Shown here in pieces: positions 9,395 through 17,440 of a DNA stretch of 64,000 nucleotides. Each line of letters opens with the position of its first letter. Within the stretch, counting starts at the first letter, position 1. This DNA is from Streptomyces sp. NBC_01314. GTDB taxonomy: Bacteria; Actinomycetota; Actinomycetes; Streptomycetales; Streptomycetaceae. The notes beneath the pieces are model-generated. The model had not been told where the DNA came from. It saw nothing but the letters and a program-made list of their open reading frames with translations, and searched no databases. The stretch is taken from contig NZ_CP108394.1 of assembly GCF_041435215.1 (NCBI RefSeq), forward strand, positions 9,610,001-9,674,000, given 5' to 3'. A program made the position numbers and the translations under genes.

Positions 9395-9497
9395 GGGCTG
9401 GATCATCCTGACCCGGGCGACCGCGCCCTCCGGGTACTGCCGCTGCCCGCCGCCGGTGCGCGTGGCGCCGAGGAGCCGCTGCTCCTCGTAGCAACGC
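9395..9497 (-). pseudogene. MerR-family regulator, DNA-binding domain fragment
   Basis: The minus strand reads ALRCYEEQRLLGATRTGGG followed by QRQYPEGAVARVRMIQ. This is the wing and second helix of a MerR HTH (consensus RYYE..GLL...R...G.R.Y....V.R...I). The recognition helix before it and everything after are gone. A MerR-type operator is still visible upstream of the SDR gene (11407-11430), so this is plausibly the ruined regulator of that promoter. Confidence 0.6.
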
Positions 9498-9520
9498 AGC
9501 GCCCGAACACAGAGGGATGG

Positions 9521-10525
9521 TCAGTGGCGGGGCAGGAGGGTGCGCAGGCGGGCGGTGTGCTCGTCGATGGCCTGGGGGCCGTTGCTGGTGAGCAGGCGGA
9601 CGTCTTCCTCCCAGATGACCTTGATGGCGGTCGGGTTGGTGGTCGTCTGTACCTGGTAGCCGGCGTTCCTGAGGGCTTCGTCGATGAAGTAGCCCATCCG
9701 TACCTTCTTGCCGGGGATCTTGAGGTAGCCGTTGCTGAGGACGAAGTGTTCGGCGGATTTGGCGACCGTGGTCACCCGCACGCCGTTGAAGGCGTGCTGG
9801 GGGTTGGTGACGACGGTGCCGTCGGGGCTCACCCGGTACTTGGCCGAGGCCATGGCGATGGGGGCGTGGCAGATCAGTGAGATCAGCACCTGGTTCTCCC
9901 GCAGGGTGTGCAGGAGTTCGCCGATCCAGGGGTTGTCGACGAAGTCGACCATGGGAGCGTGGCCGCCGGGCATGTGCACGAAGTCGAAGGCGCCCAGGTC
10001 GAAGGCGTCCTCGGGGTCGCGGTGTCTGTGCACGAGCTGCTCGACGGAGGGGTAGGTGTGCTCCGGCAGGTCCTGCATCGACTTGATCAGGTCGTCGCGC
10101 AGCTGCACGACTTCCTTGTCGCTGTGGGGCAGCGCCTCGGAGACGGGCAGGCGGCCCAGGTAGCGGTGGGAGAGGGCGAGTTCGCTGTCCCGGCGGGCGA
10201 CGAGCCCAGGCCGTTTGGCGCGGAAGGTGTCGACATCGAAGCGGAAGGCCTGGGCCGCGGTGGCCGAGACCGTTGCGGAGCTGAACTTGGCCGCGGCGTG
10301 CATCGACAGGGCCAGGCCGTTGATCTCGAGCTGCGGGACGATCCCGCCGGGGGTGGCGAAGGTGAAGTCGTACTCGTCGCCGAATTCCTTGAGGATCTGC
10401 GCCAGTTCGACCAGGTAGAACCCGGTGGATACGCCGGGGTGGCCTGCCGGTTCGGTGAGCGGCAGGACAGCTGCCGACGGGATGACGATCAGTGCCTTGG
10501 GCTTGGACGAGGTGGGGGTGTTCAT
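9521..10525 (-). CDS. DJ-1/PfpI family (class I amidotransferase-like) protein
   Basis: A 334-residue cytoplasmic protein of the DJ-1/PfpI superfamily, longer than minimal DJ-1 and closer to the Hsp31-like group. Visible motifs are an N-terminal KALIVIPSAA strand, HMPGGHAPM before the elbow, and the nucleophile elbow LISLICHAPIAM with Cys219. Members are glyoxalase/deglycase-like enzymes, chaperones or hydratases. The exact activity cannot be inferred. It lies 93 bp downstream of the SDR gene on the same strand and probably shares its transcript, suggesting reactive-aldehyde or electrophile stress. Confidence 0.85.
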   Translation of the reverse strand: MNTPTSSKPKALIVIPSAAVLPLTEPAGHPGVSTGFYLVELAQILKEFGDEYDFTFATPGGIVPQLEINGLALSMHAAAKFSSATVSATAAQAFRFDVDTFRAKRPGLVARRDSELALSHRYLGRLPVSEALPHSDKEVVQLRDDLIKSMQDLPEHTYPSVEQLVHRHRDPEDAFDLGAFDFVHMPGGHAPMVDFVDNPWIGELLHTLRENQVLISLICHAPIAMASAKYRVSPDGTVVTNPQHAFNGVRVTTVAKSAEHFVLSNGYLKIPGKKVRMGYFIDEALRNAGYQVQTTTNPTAIKVIWEEDVRLLTSNGPQAIDEHTARLRTLLPRH

Positions 10526-10618
10526 GGCGGGGCCTTCTTTTCGCTCTGCGAGCTGGGGGAGTGGAGGGCGCGCTTCTCGGTTGCGGACCGTCGCGCCGTG
10601 GGGAGCGATCCCTGGATG

Positions 10619-11335
10619 TCAGGCGGTGGTCGCGGCCGGTGTGTAGATCGTGGCGGGGTCGAGGGCGAGCTGTGCTTTGACCTGTGCGGAGAGCGGGTCG
10701 GCTATGACTTCGGACTGATTCGCCTCGACCCCGTCGAGCGCGGCCCTGACGACGTCGGCGGGGTCGTTCAAGTCGAACGGGAACGACAGTCCCCGGGCCA
10801 GGTCGGTGTCGGTCGGCCCCATATACACGCCGGCCACCAGTGTGTTCTGGCCGGAGAGTTCGAGGCGGACGCTGTTGGTCAGGCTCCAGGCAGCGGCCTT
10901 GGCCGCGTGGTAGGCGCCCCAGTGCTCGGAAGGGACCCAGGACGCCGCCGACAGGACGTTGACGATCGCCCCGCCGCCACCTGCCTTCAGGATCGGAGCG
11001 AAGGCCCGGATCATACGCAACGGGCCGTAGTAGGCGGTGTCCATCTCCAGCTCGATCTCGTCCAGGTCACCGCTGACCAGCTCGTTCATGGTGTTGATGC
11101 CGGCGTTGTTGACCAGCAGCGTCACGTCCGAGGCGGCTTCCGCCACGGCGGCGACGGAGACCGGGTCGGTGATGTCGAGCGCGAGCACCTCCGCCCCGGG
11201 CAGATCAACGCTCTCGGGGTTGCGCGCGGTGGCGTACACCTTCGTCGCTCCCCGCTCCAGCAGCTGGGTGACGAAGTGGCGGCCGAGGCCGCGGCTCGCA
11301 CCGGTGACGAGAGCGACGGAGTTGGCGATGTCCAT
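10619..11335 (-). CDS. SDR family oxidoreductase
   Basis: A complete classical short-chain dehydrogenase of 238 residues. It has the cofactor motif TGASRGLG (residues 11-18), NNAG at 76-79, active-site serine in NVLSAAS, Tyr142 and Lys146 in AYHAAK, and PTDT after the active site. TARNP at the second strand suggests NADP(H). It is the first gene of a two-gene leftward unit with the DJ-1-like protein, and its promoter carries a MerR-type palindrome. Substrate unknown. Confidence 0.92.
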   Translation of the reverse strand: MDIANSVALVTGASRGLGRHFVTQLLERGATKVYATARNPESVDLPGAEVLALDITDPVSVAAVAEAASDVTLLVNNAGINTMNELVSGDLDEIELEMDTAYYGPLRMIRAFAPILKAGGGGAIVNVLSAASWVPSEHWGAYHAAKAAAWSLTNSVRLELSGQNTLVAGVYMGPTDTDLARGLSFPFDLNDPADVVRAALDGVEANQSEVIADPLSAQVKAQLALDPATIYTPAATTA

Positions 11336-11398
11336 GGGGGGTGGTCCTTCACGTCGGTATGCGTCGTCGGGAGCTCCCTGATGGGCCCGACAACAGCC

Positions 11399-11430
11399 AC
11401 GTTAGAACCTCACGCTAACGTCAGGTGCAA
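11399..11430 (-). promoter_or_regulatory. MerR-type promoter/operator of the SDR-DJ-1 unit
   Basis: The 20-base imperfect palindrome ACCTCACGCTAACGTCAGGT (11407-11426) lies between a -35-like TTGCAC (11430-11425, minus strand) and a -10-like element near 11405-11400. The spacing is about 19 bp, the overlong spacer typical of MerR-activated promoters. It lies about 70 bp before the SDR start. A second repeat ACGTTAG-N9-CTAACGT overlaps it (11399-11421). The regulator type is inferred from geometry. Confidence 0.5.
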
Positions 11431-11561
11431 GTCTATGAGTGCGAGACTTCAGCGACGTCAGGCACTTCGGCGCGTCGTTCGACCTCCTCAAAGCAGAAGC
11501 CTGGGATTGATCCGATTTGACGGACATCCGAGATCAGGGGTTCAGCCCCGGGAGGATGGCC

Positions 11562-11873
11562 ATCATGGAGAGCATGGGGAAGAAGAAGCCTCGGCCTCGC
11601 CGTTCGTTCACGCCGGAGGTCAAGGCCGAGATCGTCGAGTTGTGCCGGCGTGGTGACCGCTCGGTCGGTCGGATCGCCAAGGATTTCGATCTGACCGAGA
11701 CCGCGGTGAGGCTGTGGGTGAGCCAGGCCGAGGTCGACGCGGGCGAGCGCGACGGGCTGACCAGCAGTGAACGCGAGGAGTTGGCCGCGCTGCGGCGGGA
11801 GAACCGCCGACTGCGCGAGGACGTGGAGGTCCTCAAGCGTGCGACGGCTTTCTTCGCGAAGGAGACCCGGTGA
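11562..11873 (+). mobile_element. IS3-family transposase OrfA
   Basis: The product is about 103 residues with an N-terminal helix-turn-helix (SFTPEVKAEIVELCRRGD, then IAKDFDLTETAVRLWV) and a C-terminal leucine-zipper segment (ELAALRRENRRLREDVEVLKRATAFF), the standard architecture of OrfA of IS3-family elements. ATG 11562 follows GGGAGG; upstream in-frame GTG or TTG codons are less likely. It is intact, but its partner OrfB is truncated, so the element cannot move by itself. Confidence 0.85.
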
Positions 11874-12336
11874 CGGTGCACCCGTTCATCGAGGCGGAGA
11901 AGCAGAGCGGCCACAGCGTCAAGCGTGCGTGTGAACTGTTGCAGGTCTCCCGAACCGCCTTCTACGCCCGCCGCACCGGTACTCCCTGCCCGCGGGCGGT
12001 CCGTGACACCGAGCTGACCGAACAGATCACGGCCGTGCACGAACGCTCGCGTGGCACCTACGGCGCCCCGCGCGTGCATGCCGTACTCAAGCGGGAGGGC
12101 TCCGGACGCCGCCGCCGCGTCGCCCGGCTGATGCGGGCCGCCGGCCTGCAGGGCCGACACCGCAGACGGCGGCACCTGACAACGATCCCGATCCACGAGC
12201 CGCTATCAAGCCCGACCTCGTTGACCGGGACTTCCGGCCTGATGTCACGGCCCTGGACGCTCGCTGGTGCGGTGACATCACCTATATCCCGACCGAGGAG
12301 GGCCGGCTCTACCTGGCCACGGTCATCGACATAGCC
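11870..12336 (+). pseudogene. IS3-family transposase OrfB, frameshifted and truncated
   Basis: It begins with overlapping spacing after OrfA and reads the HTH_21 region (ACELLQVSRTAFYARR, RGTYGAPRVHAVL). A frameshift near 12190 moves the coding sequence (DFRPDVTALDARWCGDITYIPTEEGRLYLATVID, start of the DDE domain with its first aspartate) to another frame. At about 12336 homology ends abruptly and sequence of a tyrosine integrase begins. The second Asp and Glu of the catalytic triad are missing. Confidence 0.8.
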
Positions 12337-12361
12337 TCCCCCGAACTCCCTTCCCAGGGTG

Positions 12362-12978
12362 ACGAATTGCTGACTGGTGTGCTGACAGCCGCGGCTATGT
12401 GGCCAGCTGAGGTCATCCATCTTCGGATCGATCAATGCCACGTGCCGAAGACAGGATGGGGGATGCTCAACCTCTCGGGCGGGGTTGTCACGTCCGGCAA
12501 GGAGTGGACCGACGACGGCGAGGTGCACGAAGTGCACTCGCTCAAGCGTCGTGCGGCAAGCGCGACGCGGCCTGTTCCCATCCCGCCGCAATTCGTACGC
12601 ATGCTGCGTGCCCATGTGAAACGGTTCGACGTGGCAGCCGACGGCCGACTCTTCCGGAACCAGGCTGGCAACTACGTGGACGCTTCCGCATACGGCATCA
12701 CGTGGGCGCGGGCCCGGGAACACGCTCCGACTCGTACCGAGCGGACTTCACGTCTGGCCAAGCGACCTTACGATCTCCGGCACGCCGGGATCTCGTTCTG
12801 GCTCTACTCCGGGGTGGACCCGGCCGAATGCGCCCGCCGCGCCGGCCAGAGCATCGAGGTTCCCTTCCACCTCTACGCCAAGTTCCTCGACGGCCTTCGA
12901 GAGCAGGCGCACCGCCTCATCGAGCAGTCCATCAACGAGTGGCAGAGCGTCAGCCAAGGTGACGCCCCCGAGGGCTGA
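12362..12978 (+). pseudogene. Tyrosine integrase, C-terminal half only
   Basis: This is clearly related to residues about 190-390 of the integrase at 17376-18548, sharing GWG.LNL.GGVVT.GKEWTDDG.VHE.HSLKRRAA, ATRPVPIPP and KRPY.LRHAGISFWL.SGVDPAECARRAGQS blocks. Box II (DLRHAG) and the nucleophile context (LYAKFLDG) are present. In box I the catalytic arginine of AMRPAE is a tryptophan (AMWPAE), which should abolish activity. The N-terminal half was lost when the IS3 remnant joined it. It is followed by its own terminator and att-like core. Confidence 0.85.
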
Positions 12979-13090
12979 AGCGGGGGTTTGGTCCGTGACT
13001 GGTCCGGAGGTACTGGTCAGGATGGGTACAGCAGTGGGAGGAATTCGGAGTTAGCACGCAAACCGGGCTCGGTCGAGAGCGGGCTGAGTG

Positions 13091-13130
13091 AAAGGCGCCT
13101 GACGGGTGAAAACCCAGGTCAGGCGCCTTT
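13091..13130. terminator. Terminator copy A, beside integrase fragment
   Basis: A 13-bp stem (AAAGGCGCCTGAC and complement) with inner pairing in the loop and a T run on the right. The same hairpin, slightly varied, recurs at 18671 and 50398, each time a few bases left of a GAAGAAG-cccag-CTTCTTC core. Confidence 0.75.
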
Positions 13131-13132
13131 CT

Positions 13133-13173
13133 CCGTACGTCTGGAAGAAGCCCAGCTTCTTCCAGACGTACGG
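13133..13173. repeat. att-like core copy A inside a 41-bp perfect palindrome
   Basis: Two perfect 18-base arms (13133-13150 and 13156-13173) flank the 5-base spacer CCCAG. The inner arms GAAGAAG/CTTCTTC are the same core found at the 3' end of the aldehyde dehydrogenase gene. In copies B and C only the inner arms are symmetrical. Here the outer arms match too, so the right side looks like an inverted copy of the left. It could be an att site of the integrase gene to its left. Confidence 0.6.
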
Positions 13174-13415
13174 CGGCGACGGTCGCGCGGCTGCTGGGCT
13201 GCACGGCTGAGGCCGGAGCGAAGGTCCTCAAGCGGCTCCAGGAGCACGGCGTCGCGGACATGGTGCGGCAGGAGACCGGCTCGGGTCTGCACGCGCGGTC
13301 GGGGGTGCGCCCGGTGCCGGTTGCTGATGCTCACGGCGTGGCCGTGCGGGAGGCCCCGCCGGGTTGCGACCGCCGTGTTTCCAGACCTCGCCGGTACGGC
13401 ATCCGGAGATCTTGA
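13170..13415 (+). pseudogene. Fragment of a winged-helix-like protein
   Basis: An 81-codon open stretch without a start codon reads TAATVARLLGCTAEAGAKVLKRL, then QEHGVADMVRQETGSGLH as an adjoining segment, a pattern of a helix-turn-helix or winged helix as in replication or transfer regulators of actinomycete elements. It begins inside the palindrome of copy A, so its 5' end was cut at the recombination point. No definite family can be named. Confidence 0.35.
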
Positions 13416-13544
13416 GCCCTGATGGCACTCTTTGGAATCTGGCCGCCCCCTGCTCAGGGATGACCCCACACCTGCTCACGATTCCCAGCTGCGGAATGCG
13501 ATGACCTCCGCGGGGCAGGGTGCCGGTTTGTTCATCGGCGGTGA

Positions 13545-14039
13545 TCAGAGCTGGTTCGTGATCCTTCGGCCGAGCTGTTCGAGGAACTCCTGCAAGCTGG
13601 CCGCGACGAGATCGCAGTCGTCGAACGAGGCAGTACTGGCCTTCCAGACTTGACCGCCGCCTCCGATCGCGAACAGATGGCCCCCGCCGTCGCTTGCGAA
13701 TACCGGTGCGATCCACTCGCCGTCGATCGGAGCGGGGCCGTACTCACGGAAGTGTTCGGCCACCGACGTTGGTGAGTGGATGAAGTACCCGCTGTCGACA
13801 TCGGGCAGAGAAGCCTCGCTGATCACGCAGTAGAGCGTGGTCAGATCTGAGGGGATCGGCGTGAGGTCCACGAGTGCGCTCGTCGCCGCGTGACTGTCGT
13901 CAGTTGCGAGCATCACGGCGTTATGGCCGGGTGGGAACCCGTGCGTCGGGAGGAACGACTGCATCAGCTTCGTCAGCGCCGCATCGGCCTGCTCCCACCA
14001 GGACCGGACCCACTCCGCATCAAGCCGCTCACCTGGCAC
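13545..14039 (-). CDS. SMI1/KNR4 (SUKH)-like protein, possible immunity protein
   Basis: A 164-residue protein. Its last two thirds show the SUKH layout: LTTLYCVISEASLPDVDSGYFIH, then GEWIAPVFASDGGGHLFAI and a C-terminal helix SLQEFLEQLG. GTG 14039 is chosen because GAGGGGG precedes it at suitable spacing. Longer in-frame versions add unlikely sequence. SUKH proteins are often immunity proteins of polymorphic toxins, but no toxin gene is adjacent. It lies alone between element remnants, as orphan immunity genes often do. Confidence 0.6.
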   Translation of the reverse strand: MPGERLDAEWVRSWWEQADAALTKLMQSFLPTHGFPPGHNAVMLATDDSHAATSALVDLTPIPSDLTTLYCVISEASLPDVDSGYFIHSPTSVAEHFREYGPAPIDGEWIAPVFASDGGGHLFAIGGGGQVWKASTASFDDCDLVAASLQEFLEQLGRRITNQL

Positions 14040-14272
14040 GTTTCCCCCTCGAATACGTGTGGGACCGCTGGCGCGAGCCCGGAAGAACATATCGGAGGGC
14101 TCGGCGTGGGGTGCGAGTAGAACCGCGCTCTTCCGATCCGCCGCTCCTGGATCGGGCAAACCTGCTCAGGCGATTTCCCTACTCATCGTGTGATCTCGCC
14201 CGGCGTGTCGAACTGGGATCGGTGTGTCGTGGAGAGCCTGCGTGCGCAAGTTCGGCCTGTTCGGGGGCCTGG

Positions 14273-15677
14273 ATGCTTACGCGGGAGGAAGACGTGGATG
14301 CTCACGCACTGCGTCGTCAGGGTTGGACGATCTCGGCGATCGCGCGACATCTGGGACGTGACCGCAAGACGATCCGCGCCTATCTGAACGGCGATCAGGT
14401 TCCTGGCCAACGACGTCAGAGCCCGGACGCCTTCGTACCCTTCCTGCAGTACTGTCGGCAGCGGCTCGATGATGATCCGCATTTGTGGGCCTCCACTCAG
14501 TTCGACGAGGTCAGGGACTTGGGCTGATGAGGGCGGCTACTCGACCTTCACCCGTGCGCTTCGCCGCTACCAGGTCCGGCCGCACTGCGAGCCGTGTCAT
14601 GCCGCGACGGGCCGGAATGTGGCGGTGATCGCGCATCCGCCGGGCGAGGAGATCCAGTTCGACTGGCTGGAGCTTCCGGATGCGCCGGAGTCATGAGGAG
14701 TGGGCGAGCACGCTCACGTGCTGGTCGGGGCGCTCGCGCATTCGGGCCGGTGGCGGGCGGTGCTGGCGGAGTCCGAGGACTTTCCGCACCTGGTCCAGGC
14801 CCTCGACCAGGCGGTCCGCAAGCTGGGCGGGACCGCGAGGCGGTGGCGCTTCGACCGGATGGCCACGGTCTGTTACCCCTCCAGCGGGCAGGTCACCGCG
14901 TCTTTCGCCGCGGTCGCGAAGTACTACGGCGTCGGAGTCGACATCTGCCCTCACCGACGCGGCAACCGCAAGGGCGTCGTCGAGAAGGCCAACCACTCGG
15001 CAGCCCAACGCTGGTGGCGCACGGTTCCCGACGCGCTGACCGTCGTCCAAGCCCAGTCCGGCATCGAGAAGCTCGCCGTCCGCATGGACGAACGCCGCCG
15101 GTCGGTGGACGGCATCAAGGTCACCGTCGGTGAGCTTGCCGCCGCTGAAATGCTGCTCGACGTCCCGGTCCGGCCGTTGCCGGCCGAGCTGGAGGTCGAG
15201 CGGCCCGTGAGCCCGCAGTGCCTCGTTTCCTTCGACGGGAATCTGTATTCCGTCCCGCCGGGACCCGCCGGCACCCAGGGCAGGGTCCTGCACCGGCTCG
15301 GTGAGAGCCATCTCGACATCGCCACCGCCGGATGGGCTGTAGTTGCCCGCCACCGCCACCGCCACCGCCACCGCCACCGCCACCGCCACCGCCACCGCCG
15401 CGCGCCGCGCGGAGCCGGCCAGACAGTGCGGGATGCCGGACACGTCGTCGCGCTCGAACGTGAGGTCCTGGCCTCCTTCTCGGACCGGGCTCCCTGCAAG
15501 AACAAGGTCCGCAGACCGCCCTCCGACGCCGCACGGGCGGAAGCCGAGCGGCCGCGCGGCCAGCAGGCCGCCGCTGGTGATCCCGCCGAACGGGTCGTGA
15601 TCGACCTGTCCCACTATGCCGTCGTGGCCGACCGGCTGCGGACCGTTCCCTCACCGAAGGAGGAGAACACGGAGTGA
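14273..15677 (+). pseudogene. istA: IS21-family transposase IstA, two frameshifts
   Basis: The N-terminal HTH (WTISAIARHLGRDRKTIRAYL) is in the first frame and stops at 14527. The next part (YSTFTRALRRYQVRP..EIQFDWLE, containing the first DDE aspartate) is in a second frame to 14696. The rest (LVQALDQAVRKLGGTARRWRFDRM, VCPHRRGNRKGVVEKANHS-like region, C-terminal Mu domain) is in a third frame from 14700. A full IstA has about 500 residues. A hexanucleotide repeat interrupts the C-terminal region. The element is inactive unless the shifts are sequence errors. Confidence 0.85.
15351..15398 (+). repeat. Eight copies of the hexamer CACCGC in istA
   Basis: Eight perfect consecutive copies translate as alternating His-Arg in the istA frame, immediately before APRGAGQ. 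The period of six keeps the frame, consistent with slippage expansion of a short His-Arg stretch. Confidence 0.95.
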
Positions 15678-15740
15678 GTACGTCCCCGATGCAGATGAGC
15701 GAAGCACGCCGCTTTCAGCAGCTGCGAGGCCACCTGCATC
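15674..15740 (+). pseudogene. istB, first 22 codons only
   Basis: GTG 15674 overlaps the istA stop in the usual IS21 arrangement and encodes the typical IstB beginning STSPMQMSEARRFQQLRGHL. Homology then stops and DUF6882-like sequence follows in another frame. The remaining part of an istB lies inverted at 16183-16905. Confidence 0.65.
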
Positions 15741-16112
15741 ATCACCTGGACCTTCCCTGACAAGACGGCGACAGCACCCGCGCAGATCCTCGGCAGTTTC
15801 AGCCCCGGCTCGGGCTCGTGGCTGTGGGCCTGGGCCAACAAGAGCATCCTCCCCGACATGAGCCGTGACGCCCGCAGCTTCCGGGACTGGGCAGAAGACA
15901 ACGGGCATCCCGCTCTCGCCAAGCCGAAGATCGAGGCCGATGAGAAGGCCGCTGGGACGCTTGTGGCCTTGGCTGTTCGGGTCACCGAGGCGACCGGCTA
16001 TTACCGGGGCCCGGGAGGCAACTCCGCCGTGATCATCACGTTCGGTCCGGTCACTCTGACCACCGCCGACGGCAGTGTCTCCAACTTCAACTTCAACATC
16101 AATATCGACTAG
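15726..16112 (+). pseudogene. DUF6882-family protein, 5'-truncated
   Basis: The frame reads ITWTFPDKTATAPAQILGSF, GSGSWLWAWANKSILPDMSRD, HPALAKPKIEADE and ends with IITFGPVTLTTADGS.SNF, a C-terminal part of the uncharacterised DUF6882 family (about 200 residues). There is no start codon. Its 5' end merges into the istB fragment at the junction near 15726-15740, so the gene was captured or cut during a rearrangement of the IS21 element. Confidence 0.6.
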
Positions 16113-16182
16113 CGCCGGAGACCTGGGCGGAGCTCGACGCCTGGGCCTCAGCGCTCAGGCGCCGAGCGGAAAACTCCTGCGG

Positions 16183-16905
16183 TCAGCTGTCCTTCGCGGT
16201 CGCCGTTCCGTTCTTGTCGGTGGGGTTCCTGGGGCGCTTGTTGGGGCGGTAGCTGGGGCCGTTCATGATGACCTGGTGGCTGGTGTTGATCAGCCGGTCC
16301 AGGAGCGATTCGGCGACGACGGGGTTGGGGAACAGGGGATACCAGTCGCTGGGTGCCCGGTTGCTGGTGATGATCAGGGATCGTCCCTGCCGCTCGCTGA
16401 CCAGCTCGTAGAAGTCGTCGGCCTGGGCGGCGGTCATCTGGCGCATCGCGAAGTCGTCGAGGATCAGGACGTCGGGGCGGATCAGCTCGCGCATGCGCTT
16501 GTCCCAGGTGCGGTCCGCGTGGCCGCCGGCGAGCTCGGCCACGATCCGGCTGGTCTTGGCGAAGTGGACGTTCGCGCCCTGGCGGACGGCGAGGTGCCCC
16601 AGGGCCTGGGCGATATGGGTCTTGCCGACACCGACCGGCCCGAACAAAATTACGGACTCCCCGGCATGGAGCCAGCACAGAGCGGCCAGATCTCGGATCT
16701 GGGCGGCCGGGAGCTTGGAGGAGGCGGTGAAGTCGAACTCCTCCAAGGTCACCTGCTGCTCGAACTTGGCGCGGTGCAGACGGCGTTGGAAGGCGACGGT
16801 CTCGCGGCGGGTGATCTCGTCCTGACACAGGACCTGGAGGAAGTCCAGGTGGCCGAGCTCTCCGCCGTGGGCTTGGGCCAGGCGGGCGTCGAGGGTCTCC
16901 AGAGG
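16183..16905 (-). pseudogene. istB: IS21-family helper ATPase IstB, 5'-truncated
   Basis: The minus strand encodes LETLDARLAQAHGGELGHLDF through the AAA+ domain with Walker A FGPVGVGKTH, Walker B DVLILDDFAM and sensor region IITSNRAPSDW, ending PNKRPRNP. About 30 N-terminal residues are absent. The 5' break at 16905 abuts an IS701-type transposase relic. It is opposite in orientation to istA, so it cannot be its original operon partner without an inversion. Confidence 0.8.
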
Positions 16906-16907
16906 TC

Positions 16908-17440
16908 AATGCCGTGTCCGGTGGTGACCGCGTCGATCAGGGCTTGGAGCTCGGAGGGCGGATCCTTGTCCGTCCAGGCTCGCCACCATCGGTTGAGGGT
17001 GACGGCGGGGGTGAGCCAGGAGCGGATGGCCCGTAAGGCCCTGGGCCAGCAGGGCTGTTGGGGCTGGTGGGGTCCGGTTGGTCCCCCTCTCTGGCCCCTC
17101 TTCGGGGCACGGGTCCGGCGCGCTGGCATCCAGGGGTCCGGGTGAGGTGAACCACTGGTCCCAGCAGAAGGAGAAGGCGCAGTTGACCAGGGTCTGGTGG
17201 CGGCGGATGGCGCGGTCGGAGCGGACCTGGAAGTCGGCCCAGCCGAGTTCGTCCTTGATCTGCTTGTAGCTCTGCTCGATCCACGGCCGCAGGCCGTAGA
17301 GGCGGACGATCTCGGCGAGGTCGGCGGGCGGGTGCGGTGCTGGTGGCGGCGTGAGGTGCGTCGGGGTGGGGCAGGTTGGTGGCCAGGTACCAGGTGGCCT
17401 TCTCCGGCAGGCCGGCCGGATACATCGAGCACCGGTGGGA
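16908..17440 (-). pseudogene. IS701-type transposase relic
   Basis: Minus-strand segments in shifting frames read PEKATWYLATNLP, YGLRPWIEQSYKQIKDELGWADFQVRSD as two adjoining blocks, AIRRHQTLVNCAFSFCWDQWF and WWRAWTDKDPPSELQALIDAV, the C-terminal part of an IS701-like DDE transposase. The N-terminal half is missing and replaced at about 17437 by integrase sequence on the other strand. A shorter relative lies at 45459-45702. Confidence 0.75.

Noticed and set aside
15351..15398. CACCGC array as a CRISPR or regulatory repeat
   Set aside because: The unit is six bases with no spacers and lies within a transposase frame.
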